From the NCBI RefSeq assembly GCF_022581195.2, contig NC_061463.1, positions 9,548,001 to 9,612,000 of the forward strand: DNA of 64,000 bases, read 5' to 3'. The DNA is from Helicoverpa zea. Lineage: Eukaryota > Arthropoda > Insecta > Lepidoptera > Noctuidae. The position numbers and the translations under genes are program-made. Within the stretch, counting starts at the first letter, position 1. The number at the start of each line of letters is the position of its first letter. Under the pieces are notes generated by a model, which saw nothing but the letters and a program-made list of their open reading frames with translations, was not told the origin of the DNA and made no database searches. Positions 1 through 13,099 of the stretch are shown in pieces.

Positions 1-3000
1 GACTTTGCGGAGATTTATACGACAGACTGCAAATATACGGTTGCGAACAGCCGACCAAAATAGTTAGAAACGATTGAAGATGTATTTCAACGATAGACTT
101 ACACCCAACAACAGGGAAATTGGTCAAGGTTTAGAACAGATAACTTATGACCTTAGAACAAAACGATTTAAATGGATTTAGCACAGCCAAATCGCTACAA
201 GAGTTTTTCAATACAAATTCAGCTGAAACTTTGAAGCAAATAGGTATTCCATTTTCAATTTGAGTTCCACATTTTGTCGCAATGCCTAGAACGCAAATTC
301 TTCTATACATTCACATTACCTACAACATTTGAATTCCATTTAGAGACACAAATGTTTTGTTGCGAGCACTTACTTTGAATGTGTATGACCAAAGCTCGCT
401 AACGCAGCTTTTTGTATCCCCTATTGCTAAACGATCCCAAAGCCGCACTCGTCCAAAACATACGTTTGTGAATGCGATTCTTGTGCCAAAAATACGCCGC
501 GTCGAAGCAATGGCTGCGTTCTTTTTATTCGCTATAAAATGCATCACGAACAAAATAATGGCGTCAGGAATGTGTTCGACGCTCCTAACGTGAGCTACAA
601 ACGACTCCATCTAAGTGGCTGTCTCGAATACACAGAATTCCTTTTCCATTTCCCAAACAAGAATTTAAAACCCTTTTTAATTTTATAATAGATGGGAATC
701 TCGTAAATTAATCCGGTCCAACAATGATAGCCTTATTTTTAGAAGCTCATTCCGTATCCGTCACGTTGGTCTGACGTCTAAACAAATTAACCCAACAACT
801 CCATTGGAATAGACACTATTTAATTAAGGCTGAAAAATAGCGGCCGTACGGGCGAACCTCATCAGATACACTCCATTAAAAATAGGGTTGAGTTGGAGAC
901 CGATTTAAACCCTGTCGGGTTAATTAAGGAGAGCACAGTCCAATCAAAGATTCAATGCATGAAACACAGCTTTTCTTGTAATCAGATCTTGTAACGAGGC
1001 CAATCTTTTTTTATGTAATTGTTTTTAATTTAAGACCAAATATCAATGCCATTCTTAAACCAATATCGTTTCTCTCCATAATTCAAATACGACCAATCTC
1101 GAGTAGAGAACAAAATTGATGTTGCAGAAAATTGGGAACCGATTCCAACGACTGGGGGTACCCAATTTCGTATCAATTTTATTAGGGAAGTAAAAACAAA
1201 TGCTTCGTATACTTAAGACGAGAGAGTTGTCGTCACATTATGTGGACATGCTCAGGTAATTGCAGCCGAGGCCGCGATCAGAAATAGACGAGCCTCTGGT
1301 CATGATGTAACGTTTTGTTTAATGGTCGCTGATCTAGTATTTAAGAAATAGATGTATGAACACAGATTGTTTGACGTTTGTTTAATTAGTAAGGAGGACA
1401 ACGGCCTAATTGAAACAATGGATTGTGCATCCCACTCTGATTATTTACATTTAACAGCTTTGAATGTGGCTGCATATTCAAAGCTATTGTTATGCGTGTA
1501 GGTAGGTATGATACATTATTTTCTTTCCGAAATACATCGTTGTTGCTTCTACAGTGAGGGCAACTCCTTCTTATCTAATAAGTAACTTCCTACATTCTTT
1601 CCCCATTAATCTCACTCAGTATCCCACAACAATTTGATATAACAAAAATAATATTTCCTCTGGGCGGTCAGAACATCATCGTGTGAGCATCTACCGATCC
1701 ATCTTGAAGACGAATCTGTTTCCCCTAACTGATGCTCCCGAGACATAGACACGACCGCCCATTGACAACCGTCACACACAACTACGCGTTTCCGTTACAA
1801 AATCACTTTTATTTATTGCTCTTTTTTATTTTTTTGACGGCAACACCGATCATGGTTTTAGAAGATTCTCGTTTAGAACTTTTTGCTTTGTTTTTTGTTT
1901 TAATTCGCTTGAGTGCGGAGTCTGAACAACAATCTGGATTCCTTTAAAAGATAATGTTAGGAAGTTACTTTCATGAAGGTAAGTGTATTGGACTGGACCG
2001 TGTTTATCAGTTAAACATCATTTACGGTAGCGATTCAAGACTTCATGTGGTTTATGGAGCATTTCCTCTCAATTCAAGTTTGAACAATAGGTTTGACTGT
2101 ATAGTCATTCAGAACTTAGATGGCCAAAGTGAGGACCAAGTTTCTAAATAGAAGTTTGGAACTGTTGTCAATGAGGACTTGAAACTTGTGAGTAATGACT
2201 AGAAAACTTCCATTGGGCATTTAGAAAAAGGATAATAGCACATGGAAGAGAAACGATAAATAAACTTTACTTTCATTTCGAAGCCAATCTGGACCGAGTT
2301 AGCGAACAAGTGAAAGTAAATCTTTTGTTGGCTTATCATTCGGACCACGATCTTAATGTTGTTGTTAAATATAGCCCCCGGTGGTGTTATCTGTTGTCTG
2401 GCCATTATCACTTGCCATGGCTTTAGTTGTCAGGGAATTGTGAGTTTAGAATAATGGATCGGCGGATACCGAGGGTGCCTAGTGATTATTTAGAGCCTAC
2501 TGAAAAAAGAACCTTGCTAAAAGACGTTTTGAATAGAACATTTAATATCAGTCTCTCCCTTAACATTTTACTGCAGATTTGTAGCCCTAATATCGTGTAA
2601 CATCCAACAAACGTTCAACTATAAGGATTTTCCAGAAAGCCATTTATCAAGTCCGCTTAGTCCGCTTAATCATGTTTTGGCTTCAGTTTCAAAATGGTTA
2701 AAAATATCAACAACGATACATTCAACGAATTGGGCATTAATTAGCAGCTTTATTTATTTTTAAAACCTCGGTGGTAAACTGAGCCTCTTTGTCACAAATT
2801 TCCTTATAACAGTGGGCAGTTTTGTAAACAAAGAAATGATACTTTTAAAAGCTGAAAACGCTAATTCTTTGAAGTTTGAAATATTAAAAATCTAATTTGG
2901 AAGAATATAGATGATTCATGGAAGGGTTTCGTCAGGCAGATGCTTCTTGGAGCTTAAATTACTTAGAAAATGTTTAAAGACTTATTTTTTATCATCACCA

Positions 3001-4350
3001 TATCAGCCAATTGCCGTCCACTGCTGCATGTTGGTCATTTACTTATATCTTATATAGATACTTGTATTCTTTATTTATTCATTCTATAAAATTATTATTT
3101 TGGACGAATCTTAGTTTCTTGGTTGGATTGGTCAGTAGCTTGCGAAATCTCATCATCATGCTCTGACAAGTTTTTCTTCAGTAGCTATCTATTTATTTAT
3201 CTTGTTCCACAACAATATCCTAATTAGGAGTCGGATGACCCATCTGCACGCCGTGGGTTGATCTCTGACGACACAGGAAGTGGTGCAGTTTCCCATGCGC
3301 TAGAGCCAGATTTATTTATAGACTTCGTTCATGGGAATGCTGTGGTGACGTATGGACATTATCGTGTTACCATATTGCATGGTGATGTTATATGTTATCT
3401 TACGTCATTTTCCATATGGGGTAGGCAGATCATCATGCGCTGTCTTAACATAGATTTGTTTTTATATTACGGTTCTTACATAATTTTCTTTAACTTTGTT
3501 TACAGTTATTTAAATTTTGGACATGTTAAGACGCAATGCAAAGACCTACATATTACGATTTAGTATGATATTTTCGCATGATCTTTCCTGGCATTATTTT
3601 CAACCCATTACGTAATTGTTTTTTTTTTTTATATATATATGCCAGTCGTAATATCTACTCGCAGTGTCAACATTAACCTTAGATTTACGGTTTAGGAAAA
3701 GCTAGAATAAAAATGAAAACACCTACTCTATCCAGCTATTCAGAACGATTATTATTTAGATAGCCAAACCCAAACAAAACAAAAACGACGAAGTCCCTAT
3801 GACTCTTCAGTCCTAAGAGATATTATTAAAATAATGAATAATCTGGTAGACAGTGGTGGGTGTTAACCACCTTTCTTAGTCATAGACGAGATTAACGCCT
3901 CCCACTCACTTACTGGCTGTTCCATTTATATTGAAGACGGATCAGAGTGAAAATGCAGCTTGAATTATGATTGAATTTGCATGTATGGAGTTTGTTTTCA
4001 TTTTATATCTTTTGTTATGTATGCTTCCTTATATTTGTCATTTAAAAAAATATGATTGTATGTCCCTTGCAAACAAAATTGACCGAAGTCATTTTCTTCC
4101 GATGTGAGAGAAAAATAGATTGATTTATTATGTTATCTGGCCTTATTTTGTGGTTCAGTCAACATTCATTTCAAATATTTCATTTCAAATATTTATTTTG
4201 TTGGAAAAAAAGAACTATAAACATTGTAGGTAATCTGGTTTTGCAAATTGATTCTTGGCCACAAATATAGAGTTAATATTCCGAGAAATGGATTAGTTCG
4301 GTCATAAAGCCGTAACATAAAACTGGAGTCTAACAATGGTATTGACATAT
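1..4350. other. Gene-free, repeat-poor stretch
   Basis: No coding region is recognisable here. Short open frames near 320-610, 1732-2151 and 3258-3563 show no motif I know, lie in AT-rich sequence and are of the length expected by chance. Apart from the inverted repeat at 1112-1180 and a poly(T)/(AT)n run near 3620-3641, I see nothing structured. Confidence 0.6.
1112..1180. repeat. Imperfect inverted repeat
   Basis: Left arm 1112-1140 reads AAAATTGAT, then a short non-matching stretch, then AAATTGGGAACC. The right arm 1156-1180 is its reverse complement, with AAATTGGGTACC and AAAATTGAT separated by four bases instead of seven. The loop is about 15 bases. It could fold as an RNA or cruciform, or be a decayed mini-transposon. 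No target duplication is evident. Confidence 0.5.
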
Positions 4351-4385
4351 CCGGCTTCTAACCGTCGCACGCGCATCCATTTCTT

Positions 4386-4430
4386 GCCAATATGGCGGCG
4401 CAAACATCTGCGCTGCTCTAGGTATTTATA
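4386..4430 (+). promoter_or_regulatory. YY1/Pho-like motif cluster with TATA-like box
   Basis: A local GC- and CpG-rich patch in AT-rich surroundings contains AATATGGCGGC (4389-4399), which matches the core of YY1/Pleiohomeotic binding sites. A CATCTG E-box half follows, and TATTTATA lies at 4423-4430. The spacing would suit a small promoter or Polycomb-type element, but no transcript or open frame follows. Single short motifs of this kind also arise by chance. Confidence 0.2.
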
Positions 4431-4499
4431 ACTACCCTTGTTACATTTCTGAAGAGTTATATTTCCTGTACCGTCTCGATAATTGCGTCGTTAACCGTT

Positions 4500-7400
4500 G
4501 CAGTTTAGTTAATTTGAACGAAAAACTATATTTATGTAATATTTTCATATTTTTTGAATACCTGCTTAAAAATAGCGAGTCTGAAAAATTCACTTTATAC
4601 AAACAATGTTGATAATTGTATTTACGAATCTTTAATTTACAAACTGCAAGTTACGGCTTTTTAATTTCATTTGTAACATTTTTAGTCTATACAATTAAAA
4701 GTTTATGATTGTATGGAAGGAAAGTTAAGTCTAAGTCTAAGTCCCTATAAAGTTATTTTTCCCAGAAGTCAAAACAAAAACAAAACAGACAGGTGTTTTT
4801 TTAAGCCTAGTACTGTCCGCTACAGTACTTACAGTTTATTCTTTTTCTACTTCAGAGTAAGTTTTTAAGTTTCTTTGAGTATCAGTCTTAGCAGAGCACA
4901 TCGTGTGTAATTATTTCATAAATCCGTTGTAGACGTGTGTATGTAAACAATAATATGTTTAGTCACAATTAAAATCAACATCATCATATTTCCAAAACCT
5001 CAACCAGTATTTCCCCGCAAGCAAAACTACTATAACCATTCATAATTCTCCCTTAATTACTGAAGAAAAGGGGACAATCTGAAGCATTTCTCGACGGTGT
5101 TACGTTCTGAAAGCATGTCATATTTTAAGGCGACTTCCCCACTCATTAGAGCTCACTAATGATGTTGCTATTTATTTGAATGAGACCAACAAATAGCTAC
5201 ACTATACCACACTTAAGATAACAAGAGGTAAAATTATGGATATTTTATAAAATTAGAAGTTAATGTATAAAGCTCGTTTTATAATCTCGATCCAAAATTA
5301 TAACACGACTTATGTTGTGATTACATTTGCCAAATATCGTGGGTCAATTTTGATTATTATTTACCAAAACTCTTTATTAACCAATCTTTATTAACTCTTT
5401 ATCTACCAAAATTATCCAAGATATATTACTTGCACAGATTTTTTGATCGAAAGGTCGATTATAAGTGTCAAATAGTGATCATTAACTGCTTGCAATGCAT
5501 TGTTCAAGTGTGTTTATGTCCAAGACACCTATTTGCTAAATGTAATATCACCTTTACACGGACAGTGTTAGAGAATACCAATTGAACAATAAAAGAAAAT
5601 CTAGCTATTACAATTCTATCCTGAACAATTCACACTATTCAGGATAACAGTAACTGGAGACAAAATCTCCTGAGACTATGAAATACTGTATAGAACATGA
5701 CAATTTGGCTTTCACGTGCTCGAATTACAGTAATGTCTACATATCTACATAATCTAGCAGGTAGGAATGTCCTAAGGAATTGAGAATTAGGGAGGTGGTA
5801 TACAATTGTGCGGTACCCCGAAATTATCCCGGTCCAATTCCAGAGATTGGTAGAATAGCGGGAATTTTTGTTTACGCATTCTTGTCGCGTGATAGGAATG
5901 AAGGTGAGATTATATTCGACGCGATGGCGGTTACGATGTGTAGTGATGTCCGCAGTCGAGTTATTTATCGATTGTATTTACTCCATAATTACTAAGTATA
6001 TACAGCATTGTGTGGTGGTTACATTATTCTTTTGTAAGTGTTTGATTTCTAAATTATAGAATGTTAAGTAGTTATTTTATTGTACATTGAAGAATGTAAG
6101 TAGGTAATTAATTAACTATGTAATTTATTTGTTAAGCCTCCTAGAACATGAAACATCTACAACTTTACACAGTTATTCTATAAAAGAAATCCCGAACCTA
6201 AAGTTATTTCGGTACCGGGAAGTAGGACATAGTCCGCATGACCCAGTGCACTAGGTACTTGAGCCCGCTAACGAATGAAAACATTCCAACGCATCAACCA
6301 CAGCTGTAAATCAGGTAAAATACTGTGCTCTATTTAGCTTGTGTACCTAGTTTAAATATTTAATTATTTTTTCAGAGGTTTAGTAAATTAATTAAAGGTG
6401 TAAATTTTTTTGAATTGTAATTTTTCATTTCAGGAATTAAAAAAAAAACCATTATTGAAATCGTCTTTATGTGCCTTGCATAGTTTGATAAAAAATAACT
6501 GTGTATTAAAATCAACTAAATTTCATTTGCACTTAAATAACTGAACGAAAATACTTTCTCAAAATACACTTTTCTACCAATTCCAAACATACATCAACAC
6601 AAAGTAGATTATCGCAAAAAAATCTACCGATAATGCACGCCCATCCCTTTAAGAAAGACGAATGGCCGTCACTAATGAATGAATATTACAGTCATAGCTT
6701 TTCGCCTTGAGAACGCACACATGCACACGGGAAACTCAAACACACATACACGTATCTGTATATAACCCTATATAAAATTGGGAGACTTTATTTTCATTTC
6801 TGAGGGCCGGGTTAGTTTCAAATTGGAATATTTGGAATATGAATGGTACGTTTTTCTTTTACGGGGTATGCAATTTTATAAGCGGATTGTGCTCGGAATA
6901 TTTGCAGCGTACTTGCTGTACTTAGCTTAGGAAATATGGTCTATAAGCTTTGCTATACAAGAATACATTGTTTTTTGTCCTTTGCTATTCGTTTGAAGTA
7001 CAGCTTTACTAAGCTAAGCTTGTATAAAATGACCAAACTATTTGTAGATCTATTTACACCGAAACATTAGTTTCAGGTAACCGTAATATGGATAGCTGAG
7101 CGCATCATTATGGACGGTAGTAAATAGGATCAGTCTATCTAAAGCAGTTAAGAATTTCAAGTACCTATCGCTATTTAATATAGTACGTCTATCCTACCAA
7201 ATTAACAAAACGCTACTGTAAGCATGTTTTTGGCATCAGACAATCAAGGCCATAGAAACTTCGCTAACAAAATAGAAAAATAATAGTTCCTAACTCGTGT
7301 ACGAATTGAAATACCGGATGTACCTGTGTTTTCTCTGGATTTGCTCCAGAAACTGTACCAAAGCGGTCGGTTAAAATTTTATATCACCCACGCGTTTCTA

Positions 7401-10400
7401 CGACAAGATATCGACAGGGCTGACAAAAGAAGATTTAGTAAAATGGAAAAAGTTTTATTTCGAAAAGAACTAAGCATAAATATTTTACACTAAATTAAAA
7501 GGACTACGAATCAAAAAATACGTATTAAAAATAATCTAATAAAACGTGTTTCTGCCGAAAGACAAGCAAAAGCAACAAAATATCGATTGTTATATAAAAT
7601 ACATCACCAGAGTGATAATGTAAGCATATTAACGCTCATAAAAAAATTATGTGAATGTATGAAAGTTAAAATTATTCCACACTCAAAACAACCCATAAAA
7701 TTATATCGATATTGAAAATCTGCATCCACCATCCCTAGATAAGATCAATATTGTAATGACAAGCCCGCATGTGACGTGTACGCGAGATGAATCTTAGGTC
7801 AATGCCTTATTGCCTTACATAACAGATCTAAGCCATAAACCTTACGAAAACACAGCCTTTCTAGAATTCACTATATAACATTTTTTCTTTGTTTTTCTTC
7901 AAGAGTCTTGTTTGGGAAGCTGCTGACTCGAGTATTGGAATACATAAATGGTCTTCATGTATTTTCGAAGCTTGAAACTTCGCTCACGTAAGCGTTCTAC
8001 GAAATAAATTGATAGACACACATCATTGCCAATGTGTAAAGGTATTGGGAGCTGAAGAGTACGTTTTCAGAAAGTCTGAGATGTAAGCAAAAATAGTGAT
8101 TGGTTTGAACTGAACCAAGAAGCTTTTTGGTAAGACCGAACGTAGTTTTCAGTTGATGGGAAGCGTTCACCTTCTATCAGTAATCCATAATTTGTTTCTT
8201 AAGGATGGATAGATAAACCGCCGATAAAAGTGCTCAGAATTCAGTCATTAGACGTAGTTTCAAACCGTTTATAATGAAAACTGCGGCAAACAAGTCGAAT
8301 GGGACTGTAACCCAAAATCTTTTTCTAGTAGTTTAGTTACTAAGTCTAATATTTTAGGACGTCATATAACACATTTCAATAAAACCAAACACGACACTTA
8401 AATGACCATGTAAACTTCACTTCCCTAAAACTTCGTTACTTTGCAAGCCGATATTTAGATTTAGTATCCGTTTTATTGAACGAGCAATGGCGCGTACGCA
8501 TTCTGCATTCCCCCCATGCCAAATACTTACACAGTCGATTGGTTGCTAACGTCTTGTGAAATGTTAAAGGCATCAACAACTACTTGCGTACCTACTGTTT
8601 GGGCTAATATTAGCTGACATTGACGGGAATTGATTTTTTAAAGGCCTGTGTATATTTTTTGGGGGTTTTAATGGAGAAGCTACGTAGAAAGTGTAAACTT
8701 TATTAAAGTATTTATTTTCTTTTCATTTCGTGTACCTGCGTGTTGATATAACAAGCGATTATTATGTTGCTGGACTAGGAAACCAAAAAGGATTTTACTA
8801 ACGTAACCAAACAGTAAAAGGTACATCATTTGGAAAACAAATAAACATAGATACCTAAGTAAAATTTGTAATCCTTTTACAAAAATATGAAAGTAAAATA
8901 ATATTTACCCAGTCTTCATTGGTTTCGTTACGTATGTATGGATTTCCGAGGAAGTATTACGATTAATGATTCTTTTGATTGCCATACGATATGTACGTGT
9001 TTCAAATGATGTCTGTAAATGAGTTACATGTTATCGTCCCTAGTATTCATTAAAGACTAAAATTATAATATAATAGAGGGAGAATGCGGGCTGAATATAT
9101 CGTTTTCTTTATTATAATTTTCTATAGCACCAAGAAATAAAGTGCTGTACCTCCATCCATGCACAATTTCATGATAGTGAAGCAGTTACGGAAATGCGGT
9201 AAGAAGGTGTATTTGAAACCCTAGTCTCAACAAAAGCATATACCTTTTACACAATACTTGCACAGACAGCTAGGAAAATCATTTCAATTTCTATATTAAC
9301 TGAAGTTTTAAGCTTATCAAACAGTAAACGTTCCACTTAAATTTTATTCCAATTTACAAAGCAAACCAATACAAACTCGCAATCAATAAAGTCTATCACT
9401 GAAATGGAATCATAGGCACAGATCGCTGTAACAGAATGCCTTCAGGCTGACTAGCGAGTAGCCCCGGGGGTATTGCATTGCCTATCCTAGGCTGACAGGT
9501 TTGTATGCCAGTGGAGCTTATATCTGACCAGGGATTCATATGTAGCATGTTAGATCATAGTCTACCTGAGCTGACAAATGAATAGGTTTTATGAAGTTAT
9601 TTCGATAGAACGCAGTTTTACGGGCATTTATGTTTTTTGAAAGAGATTTTTATTTGAAAAAATAATGGAAAAAAATCTCAAATTTTAACGTAAACTGGTA
9701 GATCTATCTTGCGAGTAAGTAACTTGAGCAAACATATTGGTAAGCTACATAAAGTAAACAAATATGCAAGACTTAATAAAAGCTAAGTAATTACGTTACC
9801 TAAAAAAATAAAATGTACTGTTATAATTTCATTACACTTCAGTGCCAATTTAAGTAGCACCAACCCGGCCAAACTTTAATGCTTATCGGTCAAAATCACC
9901 CGCAAAGCCGCATAAAGCAGTTCACACAATACTCGTAATATGTAATAGTTTTCACTGTTTCGCGTGATTCTCATCGGTATTATTATAAGCGTTTGTTCGT
10001 AGTTGTAAATAATGAAGCGAAATCACGACATGTTGTATACATTACTGAGATTATAGAGCGTGACTGGCGAAAAATTTATAAAAAAATTGCAAAAAAAAAT
10101 TACGAATGCGAAATTCACGCGTTTTTAGTAGATGATCTGTTAGTAACTACGTTTTTGTGGGGTTTGTGTTAAGTTTAATTAATCAAAATATTTCTAAAAT
10201 TAACGCATCTCTAGCTCCATTTTAGCACAGTTAGACAAGATTATATTTCTGATTTTTTAAGTCACTTTGTTCGAATATAGAAAGACTGACTGTGTATTTG
10301 GTAACACGATATAACCCAAAAACAGTTTATGTAACAATAGTCATAGGTATGCAATTATTTATTAGGACACATACCAAAAACAATCGCATTGTGTGCATGA

Positions 10401-11390
10401 GAACATTATCACCTGGCCTATTGTTTTGTAAATATAGAGTGGGCCGATTTTTTTTGCTTGCAAGTGTACTAGTTCCAACAATGAGGTTTGTTTGTGTTAC
10501 TAAGAGCAAATGTTTGTGCAATATATGTTGATGATAACATGTACCTTTATTGGATCTAGAAATATCTGGTATTATTTTGTCTGGGAATCTTTTAATAATC
10601 TTTGGGTAAACAAAAATAAGACTCAATATTGCTTTTGCAGTTTGATATCCTAGAATTTCTAGATAAAATTGTTATACAAAAAATAATGCTCTGACCACAA
10701 GAAGCCTTGCACATTCAATATGATTTGCAAAAGCCTACAATTTAAAATGGTGTTAGCTTATTAAAACAAAGCATATACAATACGGAGATATAAATGAACT
10801 ATCAGATCTTTTTACGCTTTTCTAAAATACCCATTACTTTAAGAAAATACCCATTAGAAACATGGAAACCCACCTTTCAACTCGCGTCTGTAATCGTCCA
10901 TGACCTATTGCGTCTCGGCCAGGGTGGGGTTGATAAAGAAACCCTATAGTGCAGGCGTGGTTCGCACGCACCTACACTGACCCGACGTGGTAGGTCGAAT
11001 ACGGACTTACAGGCATTTAAGTGTAAAGAACTGAAAACTTATACTTCATTTGAATTTGGTGCAGTGTCCGTTCTAAGATGGAATGAAAAAATCACTTTGA
11101 ATTAAAATGAAATTAGTACACCTAACAAAGCTGTGATCTGTCAATTTAATCTGCATCTCTAGAGGAATAGGCTCATGGAAAGTAAACACTTTTCGCCAGC
11201 ATGATTTTTTACGAAATGGTCCTCCTATTCACATAATTCAATAAAACTAAATAAAGTTATTCTTATTTTTATTTGCCTAAACACAAATAGAAAGCTTAAT
11301 CTAGTGTATACGTTCACTTTTTCCAGCTTTTATACTAAACCGATTAATTAAGTAGAAAAGGTATTCCATGTATGAAATAATCTAAAATGC
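4500..11390. other. Gene-free stretch, nothing recognised
   Basis: Nearly 7 kb without recognisable coding, RNA-gene or mobile-element sequence. The overlapping open frames at 5780-6059 and 10292-10626 have low-complexity or hydrophobic content expected from AT-rich DNA. A 6-bp tandem (TAAGTC x3) occurs near 4726-4742. The 15-mer TTAAGGCGACTTCCC at 5127-5141 reappears inverted at 13076-13090. Confidence 0.55.
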
Positions 11391-11415
11391 AATATTGTTA
11401 CCATATAAGAATAAT

Positions 11416-11450
11416 AACTACTAATTAGTATTATCCCCGCAGGTAAGTTT
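11416..11450 (+). promoter_or_regulatory. Candidate plus-strand juxtaposed splice acceptor/donor
   Basis: CCCCGCAG is followed directly by GTAAGT (junction 11442/11443), and a branchpoint-like TACTAAT lies about 20 bases upstream. The donor half is a full consensus. The pyrimidine tract is short and interrupted, so this is weaker than the minus-strand site 260 bases further on, and it may be a chance match. Confidence 0.2.
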
Positions 11451-11692
11451 TCACTGTAGGGAAATTAATAAAATACTTTCACAGCTTACTTTCCCCTTTT
11501 TCGGTCAGTAGTAGCGTGCTACTTTGTATAAAAATTGATAAAAAAATTACCGAGCCCCATGGTATTTGTGGAACGTAAAAGGGAACTGTTTACTTACAGA
11601 AAATTCAACGGTATTCAGAAATTATAATTGATTGACTTGAGGCATTCCCTACCCTATAATGGTTTTCGTTCTTACTGATTTTCGATTCAATA

Positions 11693-11725
11693 GCTTACCT
11701 GTAACAAAAGAAAATAATAATAATT
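11693..11725 (-). promoter_or_regulatory. Candidate recursive splice (ratchet) site
   Basis: Read on the minus strand, a T/C-rich tract including TTTTCTTTTGTTACAG ends in an acceptor AG and is followed at once by GTAAGC, with the junction between 11699 and 11698. A zero-length exon of this form, acceptor fused to donor, is the signature of recursive splice sites described in long insect introns. No exon is visible on either side. See the matching sites near 30992 and 60765 on the same strand. Confidence 0.4.
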
Positions 11726-12816
11726 AGTTGAAGAAGGTAAATGTAGGTTTCAAATATTAAACAAGTTTAGAAATAAAAATAGCATTTTGGTCTTAAACTA
11801 AACCATGAATAAAACGTGGTATCCAATTTGGCTGCTGCCTTTTTGCGCGTTAATTGTCAGAAATATACGGTTGAGTTATGTAATTATGAGATAACAGTGT
11901 TTTCAGACGAGCTTGAAGAGTAGTAAAGTGGCACTTTGAATTTCGGGTATTATTTTAATCACGGTTTACTTCATAAATATGGAGTATTCATTCATGATGA
12001 ATTGTTAAAAAAATATTTTTAAATAAATTTTAAAAGCATCATACATTCATAACACATGTTAACAATGACAAGTATTTATGGAGCATTTTTTATTTTGCCG
12101 TCTATATGTAGGTATAATACGAGTAGTTTTTAGATAGAGTGCATAATTACATTTTTATATGGCTAAAGTATTATTTGACACCCTGAACGATCAAACAAAC
12201 CGACCAACTTTGAACTTACGCATTTCCTATGTGAGCATTTACGTCACAATACCAATAAAAACAAATGAATAAACCTTTAGGTATGAATACAACTTTCATT
12301 CATTACTTATCTACCATCGATTGGTAGACAACGATGCATTGTATTGTAAGCAGGTACCTATAGGTAGAACAAAGTTTATCCCTTTGCCAAGCCGCTAGGA
12401 ACATGTCTATAGTGTCTGCACCAGTGGATCTCAAAGGAAAGGGTATTGGTAAAGCCTAGACAGGTTATATGTACGAAGTAACTAAGATTTCCAACAGAAT
12501 ATGTTGTGTCTTGACAAGTGGAAGTGACAGGCTTTTATCTATTTTCTTATAAAAATAGAGCTAATTTATATCTTTCCAGAATAGTAAAGGCTTTGTTTCA
12601 GGTTATTTCACAGTCCCGCATTAAATGCTTGAGATGTCTTTGGACATGTCTAAGCTTTATGAGTTCGTGAATAGTGTCACAGTTATTTTTAAAACCAATA
12701 TACATTTTAACCTGTTTCATATTTAGTTATTCGCCAATTAAAACAATACAAAGTCTGACCGGATTTTGATGTAACTGCATCAAAATACAATACAGCAACT
12801 GTCAATACAAAAAATG

Positions 12817-12836
12817 CTATTCTATTCTATTCTATT
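12817..12836. repeat. Short (CTATT)n microsatellite
   Basis: About four tandem copies of a CTATT unit. It is too short to be informative beyond being a possible polymorphic locus. Confidence 0.7.
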
Positions 12837-12881
12837 TTTGGTTATGGCAACAAAAAATGCTAGGTATCATCCCTAGAAATC

Positions 12882-13022
12882 TGACAGCTGTCAACGGCAT
12901 GTCAAACACGATGACATTATAAACATACTTTTTTTTGTTTTCAAATTAAAAACTTTGAGCTCCACTATCCGTCCAACATTCCAGTCCAAGGTGTGACGTC
13001 GCCAGGAAGGACGGTGACGTCA
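12882..13022. promoter_or_regulatory. Cluster of palindromic regulatory motifs (E-box palindrome, paired CRE)
   Basis: TGACAGCTGTCA at 12882-12893 is a perfect 12-bp palindrome with an E-box core. TGACGTC occurs at 12994-13000 and a full CRE, TGACGTCA, at 13015-13022. The two CRE-type sites start 21 bases apart, about two helical turns. This pattern would suit a CREB/ATF-responsive enhancer, but no gene start is visible nearby and the call is inferred from motifs alone. Confidence 0.25.
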
Positions 13023-13099
13023 TAAGCCCATTAGCACTAATGCTACCATAGACCGCTCATTGTTTTATGGCAGTGGGAAGTCGCCTTAAGTGCAGGTGC

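Noticed and set aside
320..610. 96-codon minus-strand frame overlapping a 78-codon plus-strand frame
   Set aside because: Two overlapping open frames on opposite strands indicate local stop-poor sequence; no motif recognised.
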